This document shows, one piece after another, positions 1 to 8,902 of a DNA stretch of 40,360 bases. Origin of the DNA: JAEZVV01 sp036652035. Lineage in GTDB: Bacteria > Pseudomonadota > Gammaproteobacteria > Burkholderiales > Burkholderiaceae_F. Made by a program: the position numbers and the translations under genes. Under the pieces are notes generated by a model. It searched no databases. It saw only the letters and a program-made list of their open reading frames with translations, and was not told where the DNA came from. Position 1 is the stretch's first letter, and every line of letters begins with the position of its first letter. The stretch spans positions 1 to 40,360 of the forward strand of contig JAVVWR010000023.1 in the NCBI GenBank assembly GCA_036652035.1, read 5' to 3'.

Positions 1-57
1 CGGGTTTCGGGCCGATTGCAGAATTGAGAAATTCCCGCAAATGGCGCTTTTCCCGCA

Positions 58-98
58 AAACGGCTCCACGGGTCATCTCGTTGGGGCCGTTTTTTTTG
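58..98 (+). terminator. Probable rho-independent terminator
   Basis: A stem formed by AACGGC-TCCA and TGG-GGCCGTT is followed directly by a run of eight T on the plus strand. It would end a plus-strand gene that lies mostly or wholly outside the left edge of the window. The loop of about 14 bases is long and the stem has a mismatch, so the call is moderate. Confidence 0.5.
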
Positions 99-287
99 CC
101 TGATCGGGCGCGCACGTAGCGCTCGGTGGTGGTCACGCTGGATGTATTCGTCCTCTGCTTGGCAACGGTGGTTGTGGTGGTGGTTGACGCGGGTGGCCAC
201 GCTCAATACCTTGTCGGACTTCCTGGAGCGACAACTCCCCTTTGGCAATCGAGGCGCGGTTGCCATTCCCCTTCTTCTGGCTTTGAG

Positions 288-1109
288 ATGGACGCTGCCG
301 ATTCCGCGTTGGCCCATGCCGCCGACCTCATTGGCGCGGCTGATGGATTGCTCATTACGGCTGGCGCAGGCATGGGGGTTGATTCTGGTTTGCCGGATTT
401 TCGTGGCGCCGAGGGATTCTGGCGTGCCTACCCGGCGCTGGCGGCAGCCAAGATCCGCTTTGAAGAAATGGCCGATCCCGCCCGGTTCCGTGCCGATCCG
501 TCGCTTGCCTGGGGCTTTTATGGCCACCGTCTCAAGCTCTACCGCAACACCGTGCCGCATTCCGGCTTTGCCATCCTGCGTCGTTGGGCCGAGGCCAAGC
601 CGCTCGGAGCCTTTGTCTTCACCAGCAATGTCGATGGTCAATTCCAGAAGGCCGGTCTGACCGATGTGTGCGAGGCGCATGGATCGATCCACCGCTTGCA
701 GTGCATTGACGGTTGCCGCCAAGCCGTCTGGCCGGCCGATGACTTTCAACCCGAGCTTGACGAGGCGACCTGCCGCTTGCTTAACGCGCCGCCGCGCTGT
801 CCTCACTGCGGTGGGATTGCGCGCCCCAACATCCTGATGTTCAGTGACGATGCTTGGGTGGCGCGGCGCACGGAAGGTCAGCGCTGGGAGCTGCGCGAGT
901 GGTTGGCGCAAGGCTTCAACCTGGTGGCGATCGAGCTCGGCGCCGGCACCGCAATCCCGACCGTGCGTGGCTTTACCGAGCACAGCGGCGTGCCCTATCT
1001 GCGGATCAACGTGCGCGAGCCCCAGGTGAGGGGGCGGTTGGGGACAGGTCTGGCGCTGGGCGCAGCGGACGCGCTTGCGCGTATCGATGCCCGGGTGAGC
1101 CTGAGCTGA
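288..1109 (+). CDS. Sir2-family NAD-dependent protein deacylase
   Basis: This is a sirtuin of about 273 residues, expected to remove acyl groups from lysines in cytoplasmic proteins while consuming NAD. Near the N-terminus it has the NAD-binding signature GAGMGVDSGLPDFRG. A TSNVDGQF segment follows, then an EAHGS segment carrying the catalytic histidine, and a zinc site made of CIDGC plus CPHC. The reading frame stays open upstream to 126, but that extension is low-complexity and unlike the family. I therefore start at ATG 288, just ahead of the Rossmann core. It stands alone on the plus strand and converges with cphA. The acyl preference (acetyl or other) cannot be read from the sequence. 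Confidence 0.9.
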   Translation: MDAADSALAHAADLIGAADGLLITAGAGMGVDSGLPDFRGAEGFWRAYPALAAAKIRFEEMADPARFRADPSLAWGFYGHRLKLYRNTVPHSGFAILRRWAEAKPLGAFVFTSNVDGQFQKAGLTDVCEAHGSIHRLQCIDGCRQAVWPADDFQPELDEATCRLLNAPPRCPHCGGIARPNILMFSDDAWVARRTEGQRWELREWLAQGFNLVAIELGAGTAIPTVRGFTEHSGVPYLRINVREPQVRGRLGTGLALGAADALARIDARVSLS

Positions 1110-1324
1110 GGCTCGCGTCCCGTTTGGCGCGGTCTCCGCTACCGCGCTTGCGGCACCTTCGACGCGCAAGCAGGCCTAATTCCCTCGGATGGGGCCGCTC
1201 AGCGGGCCGCGACCGTGCTGGCCGATCGCTTGGCACCCGCGGCCCGCGCCGGATCCCAAACGTGGGGCGACCGAGCCAGGCTTCCTGTTCCGTGGAGGCT
1301 CCAGAGCTGACGACCCCACCCTGT

Positions 1325-1363
1325 TAAAACTAAGCCCGGCCCGGATTCATCGTCCGGGCCGGG
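1325..1363 (-). terminator. Terminator of the cphA'-cphA operon
   Basis: An 11-bp perfect inverted repeat, CCCGGCCCGGA (1335-1345) and its complement (1353-1363), has a 7-nt loop. Read on the minus strand it is followed by CTTAGTTTTAAC, a short T-rich tract. It lies 18 bases beyond the cphA stop codon. The 1110-1325 stretch between it and the Sir2 gene shows nothing else I can support. Confidence 0.75.
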
Positions 1364-1381
1364 ATCAAGCGTGCGTGACGC

Positions 1382-3961
1382 TCAAGCTTGTTGGACGCGC
1401 TGAGTCAGGTGGGCCAGCGCCGCGTCCACCTGGTCGACGAGAATCAGGCACAGATCGCCAGGTTGCAGGCGCTCAAGGGCGAGATCGATGGCGGCAAACT
1501 CGCCCCGGACCTCGTCCACGTGCCGGGTGCGATTGGCGTCTTGCAAGCCCTGGCGCAGCAGCGCCAGCACTTCGCCATCCGCGCGCCCGCGCTGGCAGGC
1601 ATCCTGGAACAGGATGGCCGCGTCAAAGACCTCGCTCAGAATCTGGGTCTGAATGCGGATATCTTCGTCGCGCCGGTCGCCGGCGCCCGAGATCACCACC
1701 GAACGCTTATTGGCCGGCATGGCTTGCACCGCCGTCACCAGGGCCCGCATGGCGTCGCCGTTGTGGCCGTAGTCGGCGATCACGGTGGCGCCGCGATAGT
1801 CCATCACGTTAAAGCGCCCCGGCACGTTGTCGGCGTCGCTGTTGAAGCTGGCCAGACCGCGGCGGATGGTGTCCCAGCCCAGGCCCACGCCCCAGGCCGC
1901 GGCCACCGCAGCCATGGCGTTTTCCACCTGGAATCCGATGGTGCCCAGGCGGGTGAAGGGAATGCCGCGCAGCGGGATGGATTCGCGCCAATTTCCTTCG
2001 GCGGCCACCAGGCAATCGCCGTCCACGTAGACGCAGCGCTTGCCTTGCGCGCGATGCGTGGCCATCAGCGGATGGTGGCGGTCGCTGGCGAAGAAGATCA
2101 CCTGGCCAGGGCAAACCTCGGCCATTTTGGCGACGACCGGGTCGGCGGCGTTGAGCACCGCATAGCCGTTCGTGGCCACGTTCTGCACGATCACGCGCTT
2201 GACCTGGGCGAGGTCCTCAACCGTGTTGAGGAAGTTCATGCCCAGATGGTCGCCCGCGCCGAGGTTGGTCACCACGGCGACTTGGCAGCGGTCGTAGCCC
2301 AGGCCTTCGCGCAAGATGCCGCCGCGCGCAGTTTCAAACACCGCGGCGTCGACATCGGGGTGCATCAGCACGTTGCGGGCGCTCTTGGGGCCGGAGCAGT
2401 CGCCGCTGTCGGTCTGGCGGCCATCGACATAAACGCCATCGGTATTGGTCATGCCCACGCACAAGCCCATGGTGGCGAACATGTGGACAATCAGCCGCGT
2501 CGTCGTGGTCTTGCCGTTGGTGCCGGTCACTGCCACCACCGGAATGCGGCCATCCTCGGGCTTGTGGCCGTTGCCGAACATGCTGGCGATGATGGCCTCG
2601 CCGACGTTGCGGCCCTTGCCGTAGCTGGGCGAGAGGTGCATGCGCAGGCCGGGTGCGGCATTGACCTCGACGATGCCACCGTTCTGGTCTTCCAGCGGCC
2701 GCAGCACGCTCTCGGCCACCGCGTCGACGCCACAGACGTGCAGTCCCACCACTTGTGCCGCCGCGATCGCGCGCGCTGCCACCTCGGGGTGGACATCGTC
2801 GGTCACGTCGGTGGCGGTGCCGCCGGTGGAGAGATTGGCGTTGTTGCGCAGGATCACGCGCTGGCCTTTGGCCGGAATCGAGTCGGGCGTGAGACCTTGC
2901 TGGGCGAGGCGGGCGATGGCGATGTCGTCGACCCGGATCTTGGTGAGCGAGGTGGCGTGGCCGTCGCCGCGGCGCGGGTCTTCATTGACCTTGGCCACCA
3001 GCTGCGCCACCGTCAGCACGTCGTCGCCGATCACATGCGGCGGATCGCGCCGGGCCGCGGCAACCAGCTTGTCGCCGATCACCAGCAGGCGGTAGTCGCT
3101 GCCGGGCAGGAATTTCTCCACCATCACCTGGCCGAACTCGTCAGCCGCCTTGTAGGCGATCTCAAGATGCTCGCGCGAGGCCACGTTGACCGTGACGCCC
3201 TTGCCCTGGTTGCCGTCCTGGGGCTTGACCACCACCGGCAGGCCGATCTCCAGCGCCGCCGCCCAGGCGTCATCGATCGAGTCCACCGGGCGGCCGGTCG
3301 GTACCGGCACGCCAGCGGCTTGCAGCAGACGCTTGCACAAATCCTTGTCCTGGGCGATGGATTCGCTCACCGCCGAGGTGGCATCGACCTCGGCCGCCCA
3401 GATCCGGCGCTGCTTCACGCCCCAGCCCATCTGCACCAGGCTGCCCTGGGTCAGGCGGCGGATGGGGATGCCGCGCTGGAGGGCGGCGTCAACGATCGAC
3501 CCGGTCGAGGGGCCGAGGCGGATGTCCTCATCGGTCTCGCGCAGCTGGGCGATCACGGCATCGGCGTCGAAGCCGGGACCGGATAGCGCGGCCTGGATCA
3601 GCTCGACGGCCTTGTCGAACGCCATGCGGCCGACGTCTTCCTCGCTGTACTCCACCACCACCTGATAGGTGCCGGGTTCGGCGGTGACATGGGTGTGGCT
3701 GAAAGTGACCGGGCAGCCCGCCTGGGCTTGCAGCGCCAGGGCTGCGTGTTCGAGCACATGAGCCAGCGAGATGGGAATCTTCTGGCTGCTGGCCGGGCGT
3801 AGCGGGCCAATGGCGGGAAAAAGCGCGCGCAGCCTGGCTTCAAAGCCGGGCAGGGAGCTGAGATCGCGTTCGGTCTCGGAGCAATGGACTACCGATTCGA
3901 TCGCGGTATGTCGGCTCCACATGTTGGGGCCGCGCAGGGCCCGAGTGCGGGAGACTTCCAT
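1382..3961 (-). CDS. cphA: Cyanophycin synthetase CphA
   Basis: This enzyme makes cyanophycin (multi-L-arginyl-poly-L-aspartate), a nitrogen, carbon and energy reserve, by ATP-dependent addition of Asp to the backbone and Arg to the side chains. The 859-residue length fits full-size CphA. In order there is an N-terminal domain (about 1-160), an ATP-grasp domain (about 200-460; LPVVVKPQDGNQGKGVT near 241-257) and a Mur-ligase-like domain. The last has an intact P-loop GTNGKTTTT at 480-488, an NVPGRF motif near 712 and DYGHN near 730. I chose ATG 3961, which gives a start matching the paralogue (RALRGPNMW against NYLRGPNMW). It lies 22 bases after cphA', so the two are probably co-transcribed. 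A terminator follows at 1325-1363. A long antisense frame over this gene is a codon-bias shadow. Confidence 0.96.
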   Translation of the reverse strand: MEVSRTRALRGPNMWSRHTAIESVVHCSETERDLSSLPGFEARLRALFPAIGPLRPASSQKIPISLAHVLEHAALALQAQAGCPVTFSHTHVTAEPGTYQVVVEYSEEDVGRMAFDKAVELIQAALSGPGFDADAVIAQLRETDEDIRLGPSTGSIVDAALQRGIPIRRLTQGSLVQMGWGVKQRRIWAAEVDATSAVSESIAQDKDLCKRLLQAAGVPVPTGRPVDSIDDAWAAALEIGLPVVVKPQDGNQGKGVTVNVASREHLEIAYKAADEFGQVMVEKFLPGSDYRLLVIGDKLVAAARRDPPHVIGDDVLTVAQLVAKVNEDPRRGDGHATSLTKIRVDDIAIARLAQQGLTPDSIPAKGQRVILRNNANLSTGGTATDVTDDVHPEVAARAIAAAQVVGLHVCGVDAVAESVLRPLEDQNGGIVEVNAAPGLRMHLSPSYGKGRNVGEAIIASMFGNGHKPEDGRIPVVAVTGTNGKTTTTRLIVHMFATMGLCVGMTNTDGVYVDGRQTDSGDCSGPKSARNVLMHPDVDAAVFETARGGILREGLGYDRCQVAVVTNLGAGDHLGMNFLNTVEDLAQVKRVIVQNVATNGYAVLNAADPVVAKMAEVCPGQVIFFASDRHHPLMATHRAQGKRCVYVDGDCLVAAEGNWRESIPLRGIPFTRLGTIGFQVENAMAAVAAAWGVGLGWDTIRRGLASFNSDADNVPGRFNVMDYRGATVIADYGHNGDAMRALVTAVQAMPANKRSVVISGAGDRRDEDIRIQTQILSEVFDAAILFQDACQRGRADGEVLALLRQGLQDANRTRHVDEVRGEFAAIDLALERLQPGDLCLILVDQVDAALAHLTQRVQQA

Positions 3962-3983
3962 GGGATGTCGTCTTTCTTGTCGG

Positions 3984-6161
3984 TTACTGCGGCAGCTCGG
4001 GGACAAAAGTGTCCAGACCTGCTGAGATCAGTTCGGGCGAGATGCCCAGGGCCCAGGCGGTCGCGACGGCAGCCAGGGCGCTGTCTGCCGACAGGGGCTG
4101 GCCGGCCGTGGCAAAGCGCGTCTGGAGACTTTCGATGTTGGCGGCGAAAGTCTCGATGCGGCCATCGGCCAGCATCGCCGCTCCACCTTGCAGGAAAACG
4201 GCGCGACCGCCCTGGTTGCGGTGCGTGGCCAGCGCGGCATTGGCGCTCGAGAGGGCGTAGAGCACCACCTCGCCATCGGACAGCTCCGCCATTTCCACCA
4301 GCCTAGGCTGGTCGGCGTTGAGTACGGCAGCGCCGTCGGGCAGCACCACATCGATCTGGGTGCGCAGCACCTTGTAGAGCTGTTCTTCGCTCTGGATGTC
4401 GTGGTGATCCAAGGGCGTCAGTCCCTCCATGTCGGTGACCACGCCGACCAGGCAGCGGTCATAGGGCAGGCCGCTATTCAGGATGGTGCTGGCACCGTTT
4501 TCCACCACCACGGCGTCGACGGCGCGGTTCATCAGCAGGCGATGGCTCGCTTCCCAGTGCGCGCAGGACTTGCGTTCGACCCGGCGCGAGCCCAGGAACA
4601 GACCATCGCTGCAAGCCAGGCCGACGTGGTGACCGTGGAGGTGCAGCAGCCAGGCCACCAGGCGCGAAACCAGGGCCGTTCCCTGCGAGCCGGCGACCCC
4701 GATGATCGGAATGCGGCCGCTTTCATCGTCGGCAAATAAATGGTTGACGATGGCCTGGCCCACCGGCTGGGGCATGCCATCGGCAGGCTTGAGGTGCATC
4801 AGCAGACCCGGGCCGGCGTTGATCTCGACGATCGCGCCGCCGGTCTCGGTGAGCGGCTTGTTGATGTCGGTGGTGACCAGATCGACGCCGGCGATGTCGA
4901 GGCCGACGGTGCGCACTGCCAGCGCGACGGCGTGCGCCACCTCGGGGTGGACCAGGGGCGTGCAGTCGTTGGCGACATTGCCGTTGCGCTGAATCAGAAC
5001 GCGCTGGCTGGCGGCCGGCACGCTGTGGCCCGTGAGGCCCTGGCGCTGCAGGTCGAGCAGCAGCACCGGGTCCTCCTGGATGTTGATGCGGTTGAGCGGG
5101 AAATCCTCGGTCAGGCCGCGACGCGGGTCGGTGTTGATCTGCCGATCGATCAACTGCACCACGTTGTGTCGGCCATCGCCCGTGATCCAGGCTTCCTCGC
5201 CGCGGGCCGCGGCCACCACCTGGCCTCCGACCACCAACAGGCGATGCTCCATGCCGGCGATATGGCGCTCGACCAGCACCTCGGAGCCCTCTTTGTCGGC
5301 CACCTCAAAGGCCAGGCGCACATCGGCTTCCAGGTGCAAATCCAGGGTGACGCCGCGGCCGTGGTTGCCGTCGGAAGGTTTGACCACCACCGGCAGACCC
5401 AGGTCCTGGGCTACTTCCCAGGCCTGGTCGGCGCTCTTGACCGCCTGGCCGGCCGGTACCGGCACGCCCACAGCCTTGAGTAAGGCCTTGGTCAAGTCCT
5501 TGTCGCTGGCGATGCCGGCGGCGATCGCGCTGCTCATGTCGGTTTCGGCGGTCCAGATGCGGCGCTGGCTGGCGCCGTAGCCCAGCTGGACCAGGTTGCC
5601 CTCGTTCAAGCGAATGTGCGGGATGCGGCGCTCGGTCGCGGCGGCCACGATCGCTGCCGTGGAGGGGCCCAGGTAGCAGTCGTCGAGCTTGCCGCGGATC
5701 AGCGCAACCGCCGCTCCGACATCGAAGGCGTCGTCGTTGATCGCGGCCATGAGCAGCCGGTGACCTTGCGCCAGTGCGCAGCGCGCCACCTGGTCATCGC
5801 GCGCCCGGAACACCATGCGGTAGACGCCGCGCTGCGAGGTGGAGCGGGTCTGGCCGAAGCCGGTCGGCATGTCGGAGAGGTTGAGCAGCTCGATGACGAC
5901 GTGCTCGAGCACATGGCCCATCCAGGTGCCTTCGGTGAGGCGCTGCAGGAAGCCGCCGCGCTCGCCCACGCCGCAGTGGTGCTCGATCAGCGCCGGCAGC
6001 CAGGCGGTCAGGCGTTGGTTGAAGCCCGGCAACTGGTGGGAAGGAAAATCCTCCAGCGCACCCAGGTTCAACCAGGTTTCCAGCACGGGACGGTAGGTCC
6101 ACATGTTGGGGCCGCGCAGATAGTTAATGCGCAATAGCTTGATGTCTTCGTGTCGGCTCAT
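3984..6161 (-). CDS. cphA': Second cyanophycin synthetase-like protein CphA' (P-loop lost, C-terminally short)
   Basis: This 725-residue paralogue of CphA is the first gene of the cphA'-cphA operon. The N-terminal domain and ATP-grasp half are well kept (VVVKPSDGNHGRGVT at about 258-272, VEINAGPGL at about 445-453). At the position of the Mur-ligase P-loop it reads GSQGTALVSR (491-500), without the lysine and following Thr/Ser of GTNGKTTTT. It stops where CphA would begin its final ligase subdomain, about 130 residues early. Two-gene cphA/cphA' arrangements are known in Betaproteobacteria such as Cupriavidus. The shortened CphA2 of cyanobacteria joins beta-Asp-Arg dipeptides. I infer that one of the two ATP sites is dead here. 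Whether it behaves like CphA2 or as a partner of CphA is unknown. Confidence 0.92.
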   Translation of the reverse strand: MSRHEDIKLLRINYLRGPNMWTYRPVLETWLNLGALEDFPSHQLPGFNQRLTAWLPALIEHHCGVGERGGFLQRLTEGTWMGHVLEHVVIELLNLSDMPTGFGQTRSTSQRGVYRMVFRARDDQVARCALAQGHRLLMAAINDDAFDVGAAVALIRGKLDDCYLGPSTAAIVAAATERRIPHIRLNEGNLVQLGYGASQRRIWTAETDMSSAIAAGIASDKDLTKALLKAVGVPVPAGQAVKSADQAWEVAQDLGLPVVVKPSDGNHGRGVTLDLHLEADVRLAFEVADKEGSEVLVERHIAGMEHRLLVVGGQVVAAARGEEAWITGDGRHNVVQLIDRQINTDPRRGLTEDFPLNRINIQEDPVLLLDLQRQGLTGHSVPAASQRVLIQRNGNVANDCTPLVHPEVAHAVALAVRTVGLDIAGVDLVTTDINKPLTETGGAIVEINAGPGLLMHLKPADGMPQPVGQAIVNHLFADDESGRIPIIGVAGSQGTALVSRLVAWLLHLHGHHVGLACSDGLFLGSRRVERKSCAHWEASHRLLMNRAVDAVVVENGASTILNSGLPYDRCLVGVVTDMEGLTPLDHHDIQSEEQLYKVLRTQIDVVLPDGAAVLNADQPRLVEMAELSDGEVVLYALSSANAALATHRNQGGRAVFLQGGAAMLADGRIETFAANIESLQTRFATAGQPLSADSALAAVATAWALGISPELISAGLDTFVPELPQ

Positions 6162-6187
6162 GAGCGGAAATCGGGCGGCGGGTTCGA

Positions 6188-6450
6188 GAAAGCAAGGCGC
6201 AAGCGTGGGGTCATGTCATTCGAATTTGTGCGCACTAGCGAAAATCCCGTCGAAATAGCTATAGCTCCGCAGGCTCGAAGCTCGTGTTTCGTCAAAACCA
6301 TCACAATGCAGCACCAACATCGGGTCGCATCCACCGACCAACACCCGGCGAGGGGTGAGTTGAGAGTCGGCCTGCGCTTTGACAAGAACGCTTGGGCCCG
6401 CCTGGAGGTTGACTTGAATCGCCAAATTCGCTTTGCGCGTGGTTGGCCGG
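6188..6450 (+). repeat. Direct repeat copy 1 (decayed duplicate of exporter 5' region)
   Basis: This stretch aligns with 6496-6759 at a constant offset of about 309 bases. Shared blocks include GCAAG near 6192, TGCGCA-nn-AGCGAAAAT (6229-6245), the ATCACAATGCAGCA start region (6300-6314) and GTCGCATCC soon after. At protein level about 23 of 47 residues match the first residues of the exporter. Both non-coding leader and coding start were copied. Confidence 0.75.
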
Positions 6451-6473
6451 CTGATGTTGTCGTGTCTGCGTGA
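6306..6473 (+). pseudogene. Truncated duplicate of the ABC exporter N-terminus
   Basis: This 55-codon frame starts MQHQHRVASTD, against MQHQHPVASVD in the real exporter at 6615. It keeps LEVDL and RFARGW, against LEVDL and RFAAGW, then diverges and stops. It lacks the rest of the PH-like domain, the zinc ribbon, the membrane part and the ATPase. I read it as a remnant of a partial tandem duplication. A short functional peptide or a regulatory leader cannot be excluded, because the coding start is better kept than the rest. Confidence 0.6.
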
Positions 6474-6495
6474 GGGTGGGGATGGGCGGAAAACT

Positions 6496-6759
6496 AGGGA
6501 AAACAAGTGCAAGCTTGAAGCCGGATAAACCGTAATTATGCGCATAAGCGAAAATAGCGCTGAACTAGTGGTGGCCCTAAAGCCCGGAACTCGTCTTTCA
6601 TCAAGATAATCACAATGCAGCATCAACATCCGGTCGCATCCGTCGACCCGAATTCCGTCGGGGATAAGCTTCAGACCCGGCTGCGTCCCGGCGAAAATGT
6701 CCGCGGCAGCCTGGAGGTCGATCTCGATGGCCCGCTCCGCTTTGCTGCGGGCTGGCTGG
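6496..6759 (+). repeat. Direct repeat copy 2 (leader and 5' end of the exporter gene)
   Basis: This is the intact counterpart of the copy at 6188-6450. It covers the exporter's leader (TGCGCA-nn-AGCGAAAAT at about 6539-6555) and its first 48 codons. Confidence 0.75.
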
Positions 6760-8891
6760 CGCTGACCGAGCAGCGTTTACTCGCTGGCGACGGGGCTGAC
6801 GCAATCGTGCGGGAATGGGAACTGACTCCGGCGCTCAAGCTGCAGATCTCCGACCAAGCAGGGCTCGGCCAGCTGGAGCTGCTTGACGACAAGCAGCGCC
6901 TGGCCCGGTGGCGCTTCACCCTTCAGATCAATCTGCAAGCGCAGCGTTTCGCGGATCTCTTCAACCGCCGCGATGAGGGCGCGGCGGCGCCCGGCGAAGA
7001 GGTCGAGTCCTGTCCCAGCTGCCAGGCGGTGCTGCCGGAAGGGAGCGAGGAATGTCCAAGCTGCGCCCGTGAGCTGCACCGGCCGCCCTCGACCTGGGTG
7101 TTGCTGCGTCTGTGGCGTTTTGCTCGCCCCTACCAAGCTCAGTTGTTGCTTGGGTTTTTGCTGATGATGGGCGCCACCGGCGCCACCTTGGTCGGGCCTT
7201 ATCTGACCATCCCGCTGATGGACGATGTGCTGATCCCTTTCCAGGAAGGGCGCCAGATCGATCCCGGCGTGGTGTCCTTGTGTCTGGGTGGCCTGTTGGG
7301 CGCGGCCCTGGTGTCCTGGGTGCTGGGGTGGGCCAAGACCTATGTCCTGGCCCTGGTGTCCGAGCGCATTGCCGCCGACCTGCGCACCACCACCTTTGAG
7401 CATCTGCTGGGTCTCTCGCTGGATTACTACGGCTCCAAGCGCACCGGTGACTTGATGGCCCGCATCGGCTCCGAGACCGATCGCATCAGCGTTTTCCTCT
7501 CGCTGTACGCGCTCGACTTCATTTCCGACGTGCTGATGCTGGTGATGACCGCCACCATCCTGTTTTCGATCAATCCCTGGCTGGCGCTCGCCACCCTGGT
7601 GCCCTTGCCCTTCATCGCCTGGATGATCCATCTGGTGCGCGACCGTTTGCGCACGGGTTTCGAGAAGATCGACCGGGTCTGGGGCGAAGTCACCAGCGTG
7701 CTGGCCGACACCATCCCCGGCATTCGCGTGGTCAAGGCCTTCGCCCAGGAAAAGCGCGAGGCGCAGCGCTTCAAGGCCGCCAACGACGACAACCTGGCGG
7801 TCAACGACAAGCTCAACAAGACCTGGAGCCTGTTCTCGCCCACGGTGACGCTGCTGACCGAATTTGGTCTGCTGGTGGTATGGGCTTATGGCATCTATCT
7901 GGTCGCGGGCGGCAGCATCACCGTCGGCGTTCTGATCGCTTTCATCGCCTATATCGGCCGTTTCTATGGCCGGCTCGATTCGATGAGCCGGATCGTCTCG
8001 GTGACCCAGAAGGCCGCCGCCGGCGCCAAGCGCATCTTCGATATTCTCGACCACCAGTCCAATGTGCCCGAGCCCAGCAACCCGGTGCAGCTGACGTCGG
8101 TGCAGGGCCGAATCACTTTGCAGGACATCGGCTTTCGCTATGGCAACCGCAGCGTGATCCGCGGCCTGAACCTGGAGATCAAGCCGGGCGAGATGATCGG
8201 CCTGGTCGGTCACAGCGGCTCGGGCAAAAGCACGCTGGTCAACCTGATCTGCCGCTTCTACGACGTGACCGAAGGCGCGATCAAGGTCGATGGGGTTGAC
8301 GTGCGTCGCTTCCGTCTGGCGGACTTCCGCCGCCACATCGGCCTGGTGCTGCAGGAGCCCTTCCTGTTCTTTGGCACGATTGCCGAGAACATCGCCTACG
8401 GCAAGCCCGACGCCAGCCGCGAAGAAATCGTCGCCGCCGCGCGCGCCGCCCATGCCCACGAGTTCATCCTGCGCCTGCCGCAGGGCTATGACTCGCTGGT
8501 CGGCGAGCGTGGCCAGGGACTCTCCGGCGGCGAGCGTCAGCGGATCTCGATCGCCCGCGCCTTGCTGATCAACCCGCGCATCCTGATCATGGACGAGGCT
8601 ACCTCGGCGGTGGACACCGAGACCGAGAAAGAAATCCAGAAGGCGCTCGACAACCTGGTGCGCGGCCGCACCACCATCGCCATCGCCCACCGCCTGTCCA
8701 CCCTGCGCAAGGCCGACCGCCTGGTGGTGATGGACCGTGGCGAAGTGGTCGAGGTCGGCCCGCACGACGAGCTGATCGCCCGCCAGGGGGCTTACTGGCG
8801 TCTGTGGGAAGCGCAGGCGCGCCGCGTCGAAGACGAGGGCGCGGAACTGGTGCCCGCGCCCAACGCCCACGCCCATACCGCGACCGTCTGA
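6615..8891 (+). CDS. Cyanophycin-associated ABC exporter with PH-like domain and zinc ribbon
   Basis: This 758-residue fused membrane/ATPase half-transporter works as a dimer in the inner membrane; its substrate is unknown. Residues 1-120 resemble a bacterial PH-like/GRAM-type module (RPGE, GWLALTEQRLL). A zinc ribbon follows with C133, C136, C147 and C150. The six-helix exporter domain spans about 170-470. The ATPase has Walker A GHSGSGKST (532-540), signature LSGGE (636-640), Walker B ILIMDE (656-661) and H-loop His692. The start at 6615 has a weak ribosome site. The gene is divergent from cphA'-cphA and is followed 11 bases later by the DUF1854 gene. From memory, public annotation calls such pairs cyanophycin-metabolism-associated. 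Export of a cyanophycin-related peptide, or a granule or envelope role, is inference only. Confidence 0.9.
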   Translation: MQHQHPVASVDPNSVGDKLQTRLRPGENVRGSLEVDLDGPLRFAAGWLALTEQRLLAGDGADAIVREWELTPALKLQISDQAGLGQLELLDDKQRLARWRFTLQINLQAQRFADLFNRRDEGAAAPGEEVESCPSCQAVLPEGSEECPSCARELHRPPSTWVLLRLWRFARPYQAQLLLGFLLMMGATGATLVGPYLTIPLMDDVLIPFQEGRQIDPGVVSLCLGGLLGAALVSWVLGWAKTYVLALVSERIAADLRTTTFEHLLGLSLDYYGSKRTGDLMARIGSETDRISVFLSLYALDFISDVLMLVMTATILFSINPWLALATLVPLPFIAWMIHLVRDRLRTGFEKIDRVWGEVTSVLADTIPGIRVVKAFAQEKREAQRFKAANDDNLAVNDKLNKTWSLFSPTVTLLTEFGLLVVWAYGIYLVAGGSITVGVLIAFIAYIGRFYGRLDSMSRIVSVTQKAAAGAKRIFDILDHQSNVPEPSNPVQLTSVQGRITLQDIGFRYGNRSVIRGLNLEIKPGEMIGLVGHSGSGKSTLVNLICRFYDVTEGAIKVDGVDVRRFRLADFRRHIGLVLQEPFLFFGTIAENIAYGKPDASREEIVAAARAAHAHEFILRLPQGYDSLVGERGQGLSGGERQRISIARALLINPRILIMDEATSAVDTETEKEIQKALDNLVRGRTTIAIAHRLSTLRKADRLVVMDRGEVVEVGPHDELIARQGAYWRLWEAQARRVEDEGAELVPAPNAHAHTATV

Positions 8892-8902
8892 GGAATTCCG
8901 CG

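Noticed and set aside
126..287. N-terminal extension of the Sir2 gene
   Set aside because: Val-rich, translated from a GT-rich stretch, and unlike sirtuins; ATG 288 gives the usual start.
1388..3586. 732-codon open frame antisense to cphA
   Set aside because: It is a GC-rich shadow: low-complexity, His/Ala/Gly-rich, with no family resemblance, while the opposite strand encodes a clear CphA.
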